Of a DNA stretch of 63,936 nucleotides, positions 6,174 through 15,272 are shown in pieces. The stretch lies in the IMG/VR virus record IMGVR_UViG_3300042541_000539, positions 1 through 63,936 of that record; one strand, 5' to 3'. Position numbers and translations under genes: made by a program. Numbering within the stretch: position 1 is the first letter of the stretch; every line of letters begins with the position of its first letter. The DNA comes from a virus. Under the pieces are notes generated by a model. The model saw only the letters and a list, made by a program, of their open reading frames with translations. It was not told the DNA's origin and made no database searches.

Positions 6174-6866
6174 ATGGCAGCAATAAGAAGTTACCCGTTA
6201 GCAGCTCCGTTAATAACGGACACGGTACTAGGGGTACAGTATGTAGAGAATCAAGAACCGGCAACAAAGCAATATAGAATAAGTGAGATTGTAGCATTGG
6301 CAGAAGCAGGTATTGCACCAATTCCGTTTGAACTACCATATAAAGCTTATACTGCTTTAATAACACAAATTGGAGGGAGTGTACCTAATACATGGGGCTC
6401 AGCGTCTGGACCGCTAACGGTAGGTATTACTTATCGAATAGGATCAAATGCTAGTGACTCAACCGATTTTACTAACATAGGTGCTCCAGACAATGTGGTA
6501 GGCACATATTTTGTAGCAACCGGAACTACGCCAACTAGTTGGGGCATTGATGATGCCGGTGAATTAAGTTTTGACGAGGGCGCTCCCACTGTAATAGTAT
6601 TAGAAAACACGCTAGGAGATCTATGGTTCGAATATATAGTGAGTGGCGCGTATGCCGTTAAATCGCTGGATTTATTTACGGACAATATGACAACTATAAG
6701 CATTGACGCATTTGGAGGAAATGGGAACTTAGAGTATTCAATAACTAATAGGACAGAGATTACCACCGACAATATTAGACTAATAACAGCCCGCACTGGA
6801 GAACCCGGCGATGATGTGCTGACAAAAAATAGATTAGAAATAAAGGTATACAAAACCCAAATATAA
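6174..6866 (+). CDS. Tail-fibre-type protein, 230 aa
   Basis: The N-terminus (SYPLAAPLITDTVLGVQYVENQEPATKQYRISEIVALA) parallels that of the next gene, suggesting a shared short virion-attachment or trimerisation segment. The rest is beta-rich with Gly/Thr/Ser. Likely a small fibre or tail-tip subunit. Spacing to the next gene is 6 nt. Confidence 0.6.
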   Translation: MAAIRSYPLAAPLITDTVLGVQYVENQEPATKQYRISEIVALAEAGIAPIPFELPYKAYTALITQIGGSVPNTWGSASGPLTVGITYRIGSNASDSTDFTNIGAPDNVVGTYFVATGTTPTSWGIDDAGELSFDEGAPTVIVLENTLGDLWFEYIVSGAYAVKSLDLFTDNMTTISIDAFGGNGNLEYSITNRTEITTDNIRLITARTGEPGDDVLTKNRLEIKVYKTQI

Positions 6867-6872
6867 AATAAT

Positions 6873-9419
6873 ATGGCAATATCAAATGCATATCCCACGG
6901 GCATACCTGTAGCAGATGCTGATTTATTTGTAGGCACAAAAGCCTATACAAATAGAACAGTAAACTACACAGCTCAAGGAATAGCTGATTATCTGAATAT
7001 AAATGCCAAGGTATCTATAGGGGGACAAATGTCTTTTAGGTTTAGTATAACGCCTGACATATCAAAAACAATATCTTTTGAGGGCGGGCTAGGTAACAAT
7101 ACGCCGTTTGCGGATATTACAAGATTAGTTACTTCGGGATCAGATGCATCAGGCAGTGATATAACAATATTCCTAAATTACTTAATAGATACTCAAATAT
7201 TATTAGCAGAACAGAATCAACCAAATAACTTTGGACATTATAAGATTACCGGCTATAGCCAAATAGGTATAACGGATTTTTATAATTTAGATTTAGAATA
7301 CATTGGAGGTAATGGTAATATAGTTGATGATATATATTATGATTTAGTTTCGTTTAATTTATCCGGAGGAGTTGGATCAACCCCAACCCTACAAGAAGTA
7401 ACAGACGTAGGGAATACCGCTACTAACACGATAGAACATAATAATGGAAGTAACTTAAAATTAACATTAAGTAATGATGGAACTATTGCTTTATTAAGTT
7501 TTTATGATTCAACATATTTTCCAAGTGCTGCGCAAGGAGTATATACAGGTTATGGTTTTGAGCTTGGAGATGAATTTGGACAACCTGCCGGTATTTCAGC
7601 TTCAGCACAGTATGATTCGGGGTTTATTGGGTTTAAATTTAGTAGAGGATTATCACAAGCAGTTGTATCATTACAACCAAACTATGGAGATTTTATTGGA
7701 GACTCTATTGGTCTGTATTTTCCAAAAGGCTATCCTATCCTAGGGAATCCGGTTATACCAATATCCGTTAATGGTAATTTTGCAGATGATTACGGAGAAA
7801 TAACTATTTCAGCAGGGGCAACTGATTTAGCATACACCCCAAGCCCAACAAATGGTATTGTAACAAGTTCAACAGGAACAGACGCGACTTTGCCTTTAGC
7901 GGATGTAACTAATGCAGGATTATTACAACCTGCTGACTTTACGCAACTATCAACTTTAGCGACTGATTTAGCCTCAAAAGAACCAACTATAACAGCCGGT
8001 ACTACTTCTCAATATTGGAGAGGAGATAAAACTTGGCAAACATTACCTAGTAATTCGTCAGGAGGGAGCAGTGTCGCTTACTATTTAAACGGGGGTACAG
8101 CAGCAAGTGTTGCTACTTATTTCCAAATGAGCAAGACTGCAGTATTAGGTACAGGAGTTGATTTTTTAAAGGCTGGTAATGGTCTAATATCACAATGGCT
8201 TACAGATGTAGCAGACCCGAATAGATTAGAAATACCAGCGGGTAATTGGAACTTTGAAATGTATATGAGTGCATCTTCCGCGGGAGGTACACCTGCTTTT
8301 TATGTTGAACTATTAAAGTACGACGGAGCTACTTTTACAACTATCGCTAATAATTCAGCAGTTCCTGAAGCAATTACAAATGGTACAACTATTGATTTAT
8401 ATGTAACTGCATTGTCTATACCACAAACAACTTTATTAGTAACGGATAGATTAGCTATTAGAGTTTATATTGTAAATAGCACGGGGGGAAGAACTATTAC
8501 AATGCACACTCAAGATTCCCATCTTTGTGAGATTATTACAAATTTTGCTGGAGGAATTTCTGCATTAAACGGATTGGTTGCAAATACTCAAAATTTTGCA
8601 GTAGGAACAAGCGGTACTGATTTTGCAATTTCAAGTGTTAGTGATACGCATACGTTTAATATACCAACTGCTAGTGCTTCAAATAGAGGTTTATTGTCTT
8701 CTGCAAATTGGAGTACTTTTAATAATAAATCTAATGATATTTTATTTCAAGACATTACTATTAATATGCCTACAAACGGTTCTGTTAACGTAAATAATGT
8801 TGTTGGAACTGCTTTAACTATTGGTGGAACTCCTGGTATAAGAACAATTACAGATACTAATGTTTTTACAAGAACAACAAGGGTAGCGATAGAAACTACT
8901 ATTGTTCCTGCTAATGTTTTTACTTTTAGACAAGTTGTTGGTTATTTTAGTATAAATACTGGCTTTAAGGCATCATTTAAATTTGGAGGTTCAACTGGTG
9001 CAACAAATACAAATGTGAGATATTCTATTGGAGTTTTTGTAGCAAATTTTATTGTAACAAATGTAGATCCTACTACATTTATAAACTGCATGGCATTCGC
9101 TAGAATAGATGGAAATAATAACTGGCAATTTATTCACAATGATAATACTGGACCTGCTACTGCAATAGATTTAGGTGCTTCTTTTCCAGCAAATGTAGTA
9201 TCAACAGATATGTATTATGCTACAATAGAAACGATAAGCGGAAATATAAAATATACATTGACTAGATTAAATACGGGTGATACAGTTACAGGAACGGTAA
9301 GTAGCAATATAGTAGCTGCATCAACTTTGCTAGGATTGAGCGGAGGATGTAGTAATAATGCTAATGCTGCAATATGTGCTTTAGATTTTGGGGGAATGCA
9401 ACTAATTAAATTTACGTAA
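6873..9419 (+). CDS. Tail fibre / receptor-binding protein, 848 aa
   Basis: Long beta-rich protein, Gly/Thr/Asn-rich. It contains a segment typical of tail fibres: ATLPLADVTNAGLLQPADF, then ASKEPTITAGTTSQYWRGDK. A second similar stretch, FNIPTASASNRGLLSSANWS, follows at about residue 600, so the shaft has repeated modules. The C-terminal ~250 residues form a distinct globular-looking head (GYFSINTGFKASFKFGG...) that probably binds the host surface. Lies before the lysis cassette. Confidence 0.75.
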   Translation: MAISNAYPTGIPVADADLFVGTKAYTNRTVNYTAQGIADYLNINAKVSIGGQMSFRFSITPDISKTISFEGGLGNNTPFADITRLVTSGSDASGSDITIFLNYLIDTQILLAEQNQPNNFGHYKITGYSQIGITDFYNLDLEYIGGNGNIVDDIYYDLVSFNLSGGVGSTPTLQEVTDVGNTATNTIEHNNGSNLKLTLSNDGTIALLSFYDSTYFPSAAQGVYTGYGFELGDEFGQPAGISASAQYDSGFIGFKFSRGLSQAVVSLQPNYGDFIGDSIGLYFPKGYPILGNPVIPISVNGNFADDYGEITISAGATDLAYTPSPTNGIVTSSTGTDATLPLADVTNAGLLQPADFTQLSTLATDLASKEPTITAGTTSQYWRGDKTWQTLPSNSSGGSSVAYYLNGGTAASVATYFQMSKTAVLGTGVDFLKAGNGLISQWLTDVADPNRLEIPAGNWNFEMYMSASSAGGTPAFYVELLKYDGATFTTIANNSAVPEAITNGTTIDLYVTALSIPQTTLLVTDRLAIRVYIVNSTGGRTITMHTQDSHLCEIITNFAGGISALNGLVANTQNFAVGTSGTDFAISSVSDTHTFNIPTASASNRGLLSSANWSTFNNKSNDILFQDITINMPTNGSVNVNNVVGTALTIGGTPGIRTITDTNVFTRTTRVAIETTIVPANVFTFRQVVGYFSINTGFKASFKFGGSTGATNTNVRYSIGVFVANFIVTNVDPTTFINCMAFARIDGNNNWQFIHNDNTGPATAIDLGASFPANVVSTDMYYATIETISGNIKYTLTRLNTGDTVTGTVSSNIVAASTLLGLSGGCSNNANAAICALDFGGMQLIKFT

Positions 9420-9420
9420 T

Positions 9421-9597
9421 ATGAATTATTATATAACATCGGAGCTAATAACGTTTAATGATCGCAACGAAGTTGTTATTATGGCAGATGGCGAGTCTAC
9501 GTTTGAATTGTACAAGGCTTATTTAATGGCTAACGGTACGGTTCACAATAGAGAATTTTTTACAGAAGAAGAAATACTAATTTATAATCAATCATGA
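9421..9597 (+). CDS. Small hypothetical protein, 58 aa
   Basis: ATG at 9421 opens MNYYITSELITFNDRNEVVIM and ends EEEILIYNQS. Its TGA overlaps the next ATG (ATGA, 4 nt), strong support for a real gene. It follows a tail fibre gene, as fibre chaperones often do, but no family is recognised. Confidence 0.6.
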   Translation: MNYYITSELITFNDRNEVVIMADGESTFELYKAYLMANGTVHNREFFTEEEILIYNQS

Positions 9598-9959
9598 AAA
9601 AGAACTTTGAATTAATAGGGGATATTGCACATGTATTTATAGGCCTTACTTTGGCTTATTTAGTTTTGAATTTAACGGATATTCAGAGCATCAAAAACGG
9701 AGCGTGGCTTTTAGGAATAGTAGGGGGCGGATTAATAGGGGTTTTTGCTGGAGCATGCTGGGAGTTAGTAGAAGGTAAAATTTTTAAAATAAAAGAAAAT
9801 TCTAAAGACGTAATCAGAACCGCTATAGGAGCAGTTGCTGGAGGAGTATTGGCAAGCTGCATAAAAGACATTACTTTCGTAACAACATATTGTAAAATAG
9901 TTAGCATCGTATTTGCGCTAATTTATGTGTATATATTAATTAAAAACAAAAACAAATAA
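9594..9959 (+). CDS. Small multi-pass membrane protein, holin candidate
   Basis: 121 residues with about three to four hydrophobic segments (around residues 8-27, 38-58, 72-90 and 98-116). Located at the start of the lysis cassette, two genes before the lysozyme. Holin is the obvious guess but membrane topology alone does not prove it. Confidence 0.6.
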   Translation: MKKNFELIGDIAHVFIGLTLAYLVLNLTDIQSIKNGAWLLGIVGGGLIGVFAGACWELVEGKIFKIKENSKDVIRTAIGAVAGGVLASCIKDITFVTTYCKIVSIVFALIYVYILIKNKNK

Positions 9960-9960
9960 A

Positions 9961-10707
9961 ATGAGCAATTACAAATTTTCAGTAATTAACAATGGAACCT
10001 ACACTCCTCTAGTTAATAAAACGGTATTTCAGTCAGGAGCGCAAATAGATATAGATGCTATCTCAAACGCTATTACTTTACCATTTCCTTTTTCAATGTA
10101 TGATAGCACTGAAAATACTATCTTCATTAGTAACAATGGATTTGTTGGATTTGGGGTTGCTCCAAGCACTTCTTCTAAAACAGTATTCAATGCTATCTCA
10201 TCAAGCAATATAGCTTGTGAAGAATTGATTAGTTTTAGTAATCAGATTACGTCGTGGAAAGGCAGAGGTTCATTTTCAGAAATTAGTTACGGCAAAAGCG
10301 AAGCAGGAGATTTTATTATTGAATTTATAGATGTTTCTATTCAAACTGCACCTGGAGTTAGAATGACTTTTCAAATAGTTTTAAAAGCTGATGGAGTTAC
10401 TGTTCAAATTATATTTGGACCAAACTGCACGGGGCAAGACCAAGTTAGTAATATATCGGTTAGAGCTTTTGAAGTAGGCCTAAGAGGATTACAAACAGCG
10501 AGATTAAACGCAACACCTTTTACAGAAGTATATGACAATATTTCATTGTCAACCGGTGATTGGAATAAAGCTAGTAATATAAAACCGGGGCTACGCCCTA
10601 GCGCAAGTATGTCAGTGAGAACTGGCGTTAATATGCCGGATGTTGTTATTGCAAATATTGTTAGAGTACCAAAAAGCGGCTTAACTTACCAGTGGTCAAT
10701 TAATTAA
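9961..10707 (+). CDS. Beta-rich surface-type protein, 248 aa
   Basis: Contains LPFPFSMYDSTENTIFISNN followed by GFVGFG, and later RMTFQIVLKADGVTVQIIFG; this looks like an extracellular beta-sandwich/adhesin-type domain. Given its place beside the fibre genes it may be an additional tail tip or accessory fibre. No signal peptide. No named family recognised with confidence. Confidence 0.55.
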   Translation: MSNYKFSVINNGTYTPLVNKTVFQSGAQIDIDAISNAITLPFPFSMYDSTENTIFISNNGFVGFGVAPSTSSKTVFNAISSSNIACEELISFSNQITSWKGRGSFSEISYGKSEAGDFIIEFIDVSIQTAPGVRMTFQIVLKADGVTVQIIFGPNCTGQDQVSNISVRAFEVGLRGLQTARLNATPFTEVYDNISLSTGDWNKASNIKPGLRPSASMSVRTGVNMPDVVIANIVRVPKSGLTYQWSIN

Positions 10708-10725
10708 AGAATAGTTAGGTAGTAT

Positions 10726-11214
10726 ATGGAATTTTTAGTCAACAACTGGTTAACGTTAATGGGGTTTTTATCAGCTCCTATTATGTATTTTTTGGGGGGT
10801 AGGCAAGAAAAAAATCAACAATTAAAAAAAGGTGATGTAGAGATTGAAATAGTGGAGGTCGACTATGCCGTTAAAGTGCGCGAGCTATATGAAAGCTTGT
10901 TAGAGCGAGCAAATGCAGACAACACCGCTTTAAAACTGGATCGAGAGGTTTTAATAGCTGAATTTAAAAGTGAAAGAGAATATTTCAGAGCGCAAATAGA
11001 CGAGCTAAGACAACAAGCAATTATTATACAAGGGCAATCTTCTGCGTTGCAAACGCAATTCAACGACATTCAATTAGCGTATGCAAAGGAGGTTGAACAA
11101 TCACAAAACTGGGAAAAATTGCATAGAGAACTGTTGGCAAAATATAACAGCTTGGAAGCTCTTTACGAAAAGTTAAAAGAGGATTTTGATAAACATAAAA
11201 AAGCAAGTAAGTAA
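10726..11214 (+). CDS. TM plus coiled-coil protein of the lysis cassette, 162 aa
   Basis: An N-terminal transmembrane segment (about residues 6-24, LTLMGFLSAPIMYFLGG) is followed by a long charged coiled coil up to the C-terminus. This architecture fits an inner-membrane spanin or a pinholin-like accessory protein. Its stop overlaps the lysozyme start by 1 nt (TAATG). Since the gene after the lysozyme looks like a complete unimolecular spanin, its exact role is open. Confidence 0.6.
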   Translation: MEFLVNNWLTLMGFLSAPIMYFLGGRQEKNQQLKKGDVEIEIVEVDYAVKVRELYESLLERANADNTALKLDREVLIAEFKSEREYFRAQIDELRQQAIIIQGQSSALQTQFNDIQLAYAKEVEQSQNWEKLHRELLAKYNSLEALYEKLKEDFDKHKKASK

Positions 11215-11684
11215 TGAAACTAAACGACGAGGGGTATTTAATAATCGCTAACTTTGAGGGTTTAAGATTAACCCCTTATTTGTGTAGCGCTGGCGTGCCG
11301 ACAATTGGATATGGATCAACATTTTATCCAAGTGGTATAAAAGTGACAATGCGAGACAAAGCAATTACAAAAGAAACAGCTTTATGGATGTTAAAAACAA
11401 CAGCTGATATGTTTGCAAAAGACGTGGATAAATTAGTTACTTCTACGGTTAATCAAAACCAGTTTAATGCATTGGTATCATTTGCTTTTAACTTAGGTAG
11501 TGATATTGACGCTGATAACATACCAGAAGGACTAGGCGATAGTAATTTGTTAAAGAAAGTTAATGCAAATCCTAATGAGCCAACAATAGCCCAAGAGTTT
11601 ATGAAATGGGTTAACGCAGGAGGAAGACGCAATAAAGGCCTTATAAAAAGAAGAACTGAAGAAGTTAAAATATATTTCAAATGA
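11214..11684 (+). CDS. GH24 (T4-type) lysozyme / endolysin
   Basis: 156 residues; cleaves peptidoglycan glycan strands. The catalytic signature E-8-(D/C)-5-T is present as Glu15, Cys24 and Thr30 within FEGLRLTPYLCSAGVPTIGY, so the aspartate is replaced by cysteine, an accepted variant in the family. The C-terminal KWVNAGGRRNKGLIKRRTEE is the family's substrate-domain motif. There is no signal or SAR sequence, so it should need a holin. It overlaps the next gene by 4 nt. Confidence 0.92.
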   Translation: MKLNDEGYLIIANFEGLRLTPYLCSAGVPTIGYGSTFYPSGIKVTMRDKAITKETALWMLKTTADMFAKDVDKLVTSTVNQNQFNALVSFAFNLGSDIDADNIPEGLGDSNLLKKVNANPNEPTIAQEFMKWVNAGGRRNKGLIKRRTEEVKIYFK

Positions 11685-12175
11685 AACAACTAATTATATT
11701 TTTATCGGTTTTATTAGTATCTTGTGGTTCAAGAAACGTAAATAAAGAAGTTGTAAAAACAGATAGTATCTCAAGCACGGTTTCTGTTGTAAAAACAGAT
11801 AGTATTTCTAAGGACAGTACCTCTATTAAATTTGATGTCGAAACAGAGGAGATAGTAATCGAAGCTGTAGATACTACAAAGCCAATTGAAATAACTAATA
11901 GCAAAGGCAAAGTAACAAAGTACAAAAACGCGCGTTTAAGCAAGAAAAAAAAGAAAGACAATACTATTGTTGTAAACGAGAAAACAGTTGCTAAAATAGT
12001 AGTCGATTCAGTTAGTAATGAGATAGAAGTAAACAAAATAGAAAGCACAAAGATAGTTTATAAGGAACAGTTTAGCTGGGGTAAGTTTATGTTAGATTTG
12101 TGGTGGCTTTGGCTAATACTTTTAGTAGTAGGATATGTATTTTATCGTTATGTAAAAAGAACAACTTTATTATGA
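11681..12175 (+). CDS. Probable unimolecular spanin (lipoprotein with C-terminal TM)
   Basis: 164 residues. The N-terminus is a lipoprotein signal (MKQLIIFLSVLLVSCGS, acylated Cys15); the C-terminus carries a transmembrane segment at about 139-156 (LWWLWLILLVVGYVF) followed by a basic end. An outer-membrane lipid anchor plus an inner-membrane anchor in one protein is the u-spanin plan (T1 gp11 type), which fuses the two membranes at the last lysis step. The linker holds a duplicated VKTDSIS segment and a Ser/Thr/Asp-rich, then Lys-rich region. Directly follows the lysozyme. Confidence 0.7.
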   Translation: MKQLIIFLSVLLVSCGSRNVNKEVVKTDSISSTVSVVKTDSISKDSTSIKFDVETEEIVIEAVDTTKPIEITNSKGKVTKYKNARLSKKKKKDNTIVVNEKTVAKIVVDSVSNEIEVNKIESTKIVYKEQFSWGKFMLDLWWLWLILLVVGYVFYRYVKRTTLL

Positions 12176-12366
12176 AAATAGCGCACGTTAACGGAACTAC
12201 TAAAACAAACTTTATTGAGGTTAGACAGTATACTAACAGGATTGTGAATATATCTAAAGAAACTAAACCTACAAATTCAGAGTTCTGTAATGGGGTTTGG
12301 AAGGTTAAAGCAATAAACATTATTCCTGATGAATATAAATCTGATTATGAATTTGTAAAAAAATAA
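12172..12366 (+). CDS. Small hypothetical protein, 64 aa
   Basis: The start at 12172 (MKIAHVNGTTKTNFIEVRQY) overlaps the spanin stop by 4 nt (ATGA); the longer open frame back to 12100 would overlap the spanin's membrane segment and is unlikely. A small beta-rich protein without recognised family; last gene of the lysis cassette. Confidence 0.6.
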   Translation: MKIAHVNGTTKTNFIEVRQYTNRIVNISKETKPTNSEFCNGVWKVKAINIIPDEYKSDYEFVKK

Positions 12367-12412
12367 AAGAATAGGTGATATATAGGTTATATTAATTTAA
12401 TCAAATAAAATT

Positions 12413-13957
12413 ATGTCAGACGCTATAGTCAAAAATTTAAGTTTTGGCAAAGATGCCAGTGATAAGGTATTTGCCGGAATAGAAAAGTTAGCAAAAGCAG
12501 TAAGCTCTACATTAGGAGCGGGTGGTAAATGCGTACTTTTAGAAGATTCATTTGGAAGACCAGTTATTACAAAAGATGGTGTTACAGTGGCAGATTCCAT
12601 TACGCTATTAGACCCTGTTGAAAACATGGGAGCTACATTACTTAAAGAAGCAGCTAGGAAAACTGTTAGAGAAGCTGGAGACGGAACAACAACAGCAACA
12701 GTATTGGCTCATGCTATTTTACAGAAAGCTTATTCAATTCCTAATACAAATGCTCGTCAAGTAAAAGACGGTATAAACAAGGCGGTTGAAAAAGTTATTG
12801 AGTATCTTGAAAAGAACTCTATAAAAGTAGATGATACTATGCTAGATCAAATTGCTACTATATCAACGAATAATGATCCTGAATTAGGTAAGTTAGTTGG
12901 CGATGCTTTTAGATCGGTAAGTAATACAGGGGTTGTAATGATGGAAACATCTGTTGATTCAGAGTGTAGTTTACAGATCGTTGAAGGAGTGCAATGTGAT
13001 ATGGGCTTAAAGAATTCACATTTCATTACAAACCATAAAAACAAAACAGCGGAGTTAGATAACCCGTTAGTGTTATTAGTTGAATCTCCAATAGATAATA
13101 TAAGGCAATTACAATCAATATTAGAGCATGTTATAAAGACTAATAAATCATTGCTTATAATTGGTGACATGGATCAAACGCCATTAGCTACATTAGCAAT
13201 GAATAAGTCAAAAGGCAATATAAAAGTAAATGTTATTGATGCGCCCGTGTACGGCGTAAATAGAAAAGAAATATTTGATGACTTAGCTTTGTTGACCGGA
13301 GCTACATTAATAAATGAAGATCTCGGCGATGATTTAGATTTAATACAAATCGATATGTTAGGTACTTGTGTAAAGAGTATTACAAATCACGAAGAGACAA
13401 TATTACATATAGGCGAAACGCCTGAAGAAGTATTAGAAATTATAAAATATATTAAGGAATCTTTATTAGAAAATCCCCCTGCGTCAAGAGTAATAAAACT
13501 AGAAAAACGGCTTGCAAGATTAACTGCAAAAATAGCCTTAGTTAAAGTAGGGGCGAATTCTGAAATAGAACTTAAAGAAAAAGCGGATAGAATAGAGGAT
13601 GCTATATGCGCTACTAAAGCCGCGATCAAGGAAGGTATTGTAGCCGGCGGCGGAATTGCTTTGTTAAATGCTTCTCATAATATAGATACATTTTCTATTG
13701 GAGAAGAAATATTAATAGAAGCCATACGAGCACCGTTTAATACAATACTAGACAACGCTGATATTGCCGAAGTTTCTATAGATGTTATTTCAAAGGTAGG
13801 TTATGGGTTAGATGTTATAACAGGCAAAACTGTTAATATGATTGAAGCCGGTATAATCGATCCTCTATTGGTTACTAAAAGCGCGTTAATAAACGCTGCC
13901 TCTGTAGCAACCACTATATTGTCAACGGATTGTGTAATTAACAATCTAAGAGCATAA
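12413..13957 (+). CDS. groEL: Phage GroEL chaperonin (60-kDa, Cpn60)
   Basis: 514 residues, close to full GroEL length but without the C-terminal GGM tail. ATP-site motifs are kept: TLGAGGK near residue 33, ITKDGVTVAD, GDGTTTATVLA, ISTNND, the AGGG of EGIVAGGGIALL and the late DPLLVTKSAL. The P-K of the usual TLGPKG is A-G here. The apical domain diverges most: the usual GYLSPYF is GLKNSHF. Probably forms the ATP-driven folding ring that, with the GroES encoded 1 nt downstream, folds phage proteins such as the capsid protein. Phage-encoded GroEL is rare (known example: Pseudomonas phage EL). Preceded by a 46-nt AT-rich leader, so it may have its own promoter. Confidence 0.95.
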   Translation: MSDAIVKNLSFGKDASDKVFAGIEKLAKAVSSTLGAGGKCVLLEDSFGRPVITKDGVTVADSITLLDPVENMGATLLKEAARKTVREAGDGTTTATVLAHAILQKAYSIPNTNARQVKDGINKAVEKVIEYLEKNSIKVDDTMLDQIATISTNNDPELGKLVGDAFRSVSNTGVVMMETSVDSECSLQIVEGVQCDMGLKNSHFITNHKNKTAELDNPLVLLVESPIDNIRQLQSILEHVIKTNKSLLIIGDMDQTPLATLAMNKSKGNIKVNVIDAPVYGVNRKEIFDDLALLTGATLINEDLGDDLDLIQIDMLGTCVKSITNHEETILHIGETPEEVLEIIKYIKESLLENPPASRVIKLEKRLARLTAKIALVKVGANSEIELKEKADRIEDAICATKAAIKEGIVAGGGIALLNASHNIDTFSIGEEILIEAIRAPFNTILDNADIAEVSIDVISKVGYGLDVITGKTVNMIEAGIIDPLLVTKSALINAASVATTILSTDCVINNLRA

Positions 13958-14217
13958 TGGAAGCAGTTGGTAAGTGTTTGATTATACAAAAGAAAGAAGA
14001 AGGTATTACCAAAACAAAAGGAGGCGTGATGCTTGCTGCAAACCAAAGAGAGGACATTAGATATATTGAAGCTAATGTTATTTCTGTAGGTGAAGAAGTT
14101 GTTGGTATTAAAGAGAATGATAACATATTTTATGACAGGAATGCTGGACATAAAATAGAGATAGATAAAGAAACCTATTTCGTAATAAGATTAGGCGATG
14201 TAGTTGTTAGGCTATGA
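13957..14217 (+). CDS. groES: Phage GroES co-chaperonin
   Basis: 86 residues (host GroES about 92-97). Features of the family: the mobile loop ITKTKGGVMLA with the VML tripeptide that docks on GroEL, EANVISVGEEV, the IKENDNIFYD turn, and the end ETYFVIRLGDVVV. It overlaps groEL by one base (TAATG), so the two are co-translated. It presumably caps the phage GroEL ring, possibly also the host ring. Confidence 0.9.
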   Translation: MEAVGKCLIIQKKEEGITKTKGGVMLAANQREDIRYIEANVISVGEEVVGIKENDNIFYDRNAGHKIEIDKETYFVIRLGDVVVRL

Positions 14218-14675
14218 TTAGGCTAGACGCAACGGATGTTAAAGCATTAGGATTGCTAAAGCACTATAGGATAATACGTAGATGGGCATGCAGGAACAAT
14301 AATTTAACCGATGCCGATTTAGAACTACTTATCTATTTTGATTGTATGGATTTCTTTACTAAGCAAGACTATAAGATTGGCACGTATGCTTATAGTTGGG
14401 ATTGTGGCAGATGGAATAGATTATTAAAAGAAGGTTGGATTGTTGTTTGGAGAAATAGAAATCATACAACGCAAAAATACAACATATATAAAGTTTCGTT
14501 TAAGTGCAAGCAGTTAATAAACAAGATGTATCGTATAATGTTAGGCAAAGAAGATTTACCAACTAGTCATAGAAACGTTATAATGAATGGCAAAACTTAT
14601 ATGAATACCGTAATGGCAACTGCTATAGAGAATGTAAATAAAGATAAAACAAGAAATAATGGCGAATCAACTTAG
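14214..14675 (+). CDS. Winged-helix (MarR-like) DNA-binding protein
   Basis: 153 residues, overlapping groES by 4 nt. LLKHYRIIRRWACRNNNLTDADLELLIYFD is followed by a region with WNRLLKEGWIVVWRNRN that reads as the helix-turn-helix plus beta wing of MarR-type regulators. Similar proteins occur in late regions of Bacteroidota phages. It could regulate late transcription or act in packaging; not decided by sequence. Confidence 0.6.
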   Translation: MIRLDATDVKALGLLKHYRIIRRWACRNNNLTDADLELLIYFDCMDFFTKQDYKIGTYAYSWDCGRWNRLLKEGWIVVWRNRNHTTQKYNIYKVSFKCKQLINKMYRIMLGKEDLPTSHRNVIMNGKTYMNTVMATAIENVNKDKTRNNGEST

Positions 14676-14907
14676 TCCAACACCAATAAATCCTAAAGGG
14701 TTTACAAACACAAATAACATACAAGGAATGTATGGAGAGAGTGTTCCAAATACATTTACAAGAAACGTTGCGCAGTCAACTGATGGAGTACGAAAAATTG
14801 CTAGTCCTGATTTAGGTATGCAAAACCAATTAGTTTCAGATCCTACGGCACCGCCAATGGGAGTACAAACACCAGTAGCGCCTATTTACGATATAAACAA
14901 TCAATAA
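14659..14907 (+). CDS. Small Pro/Asn-rich late protein, 82 aa
   Basis: Low-complexity, Asn/Pro/Thr-rich with no predicted hydrophobic segment. It overlaps the preceding gene by 17 nt. A disordered virion or assembly protein is likely; no family recognised. Confidence 0.6.
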   Translation: MANQLSPTPINPKGFTNTNNIQGMYGESVPNTFTRNVAQSTDGVRKIASPDLGMQNQLVSDPTAPPMGVQTPVAPIYDINNQ

Positions 14908-14909
14908 TT

Positions 14910-15128
14910 ATGAACTTAAACACTAGAAAACACCCAATGAGTGTTCACGACAAAGAAGCTAAGATGTCAGGAGTAGGAGCCAACGCATTATGGAATGGTC
15001 CATTTGACACAACAGCATTACCTAAAGGTAGAGGATCAAGTTCTGGCAAAGACGGCATTATATTAAATAACGCCAAACCAGTATGTGATCCAAGAGCAAT
15101 AACGCAAAGAACCAAAAACAATTACTAA
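14910..15128 (+). CDS. Small late protein, 72 aa
   Basis: Short polar protein (MNLNTRKHPMSVHDKEAKMSGVGANALWNGPFDTTALPKGRGSS...), probably disordered. One of a run of small genes between the chaperonins and the terminase; no family recognised. Confidence 0.6.
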   Translation: MNLNTRKHPMSVHDKEAKMSGVGANALWNGPFDTTALPKGRGSSSGKDGIILNNAKPVCDPRAITQRTKNNY

Positions 15129-15129
15129 T

Positions 15130-15243
15130 ATGAAAAAGAAAGTTATGCCTGATTACGGAGGAAAAGAAAAATATCCTTCTAAAACCGCTAAAGTAAAACC
15201 AGGAACAAAAAAAATGCCTCCTGCTAAAATGAAAAAATGTTAA
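15130..15243 (+). CDS. Very small Lys-rich protein, 37 aa
   Basis: ATG at 15130, one base after the previous stop; reads MKKKVMPDYGGKEKYPSKTA and ends KKC. Strongly basic. It fits the tight gene spacing, which is the main support for calling it. Confidence 0.55.
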   Translation: MKKKVMPDYGGKEKYPSKTAKVKPGTKKMPPAKMKKC

Positions 15244-15272
15244 AACAAACTAAAAACCAAAACTAAAAAAAA

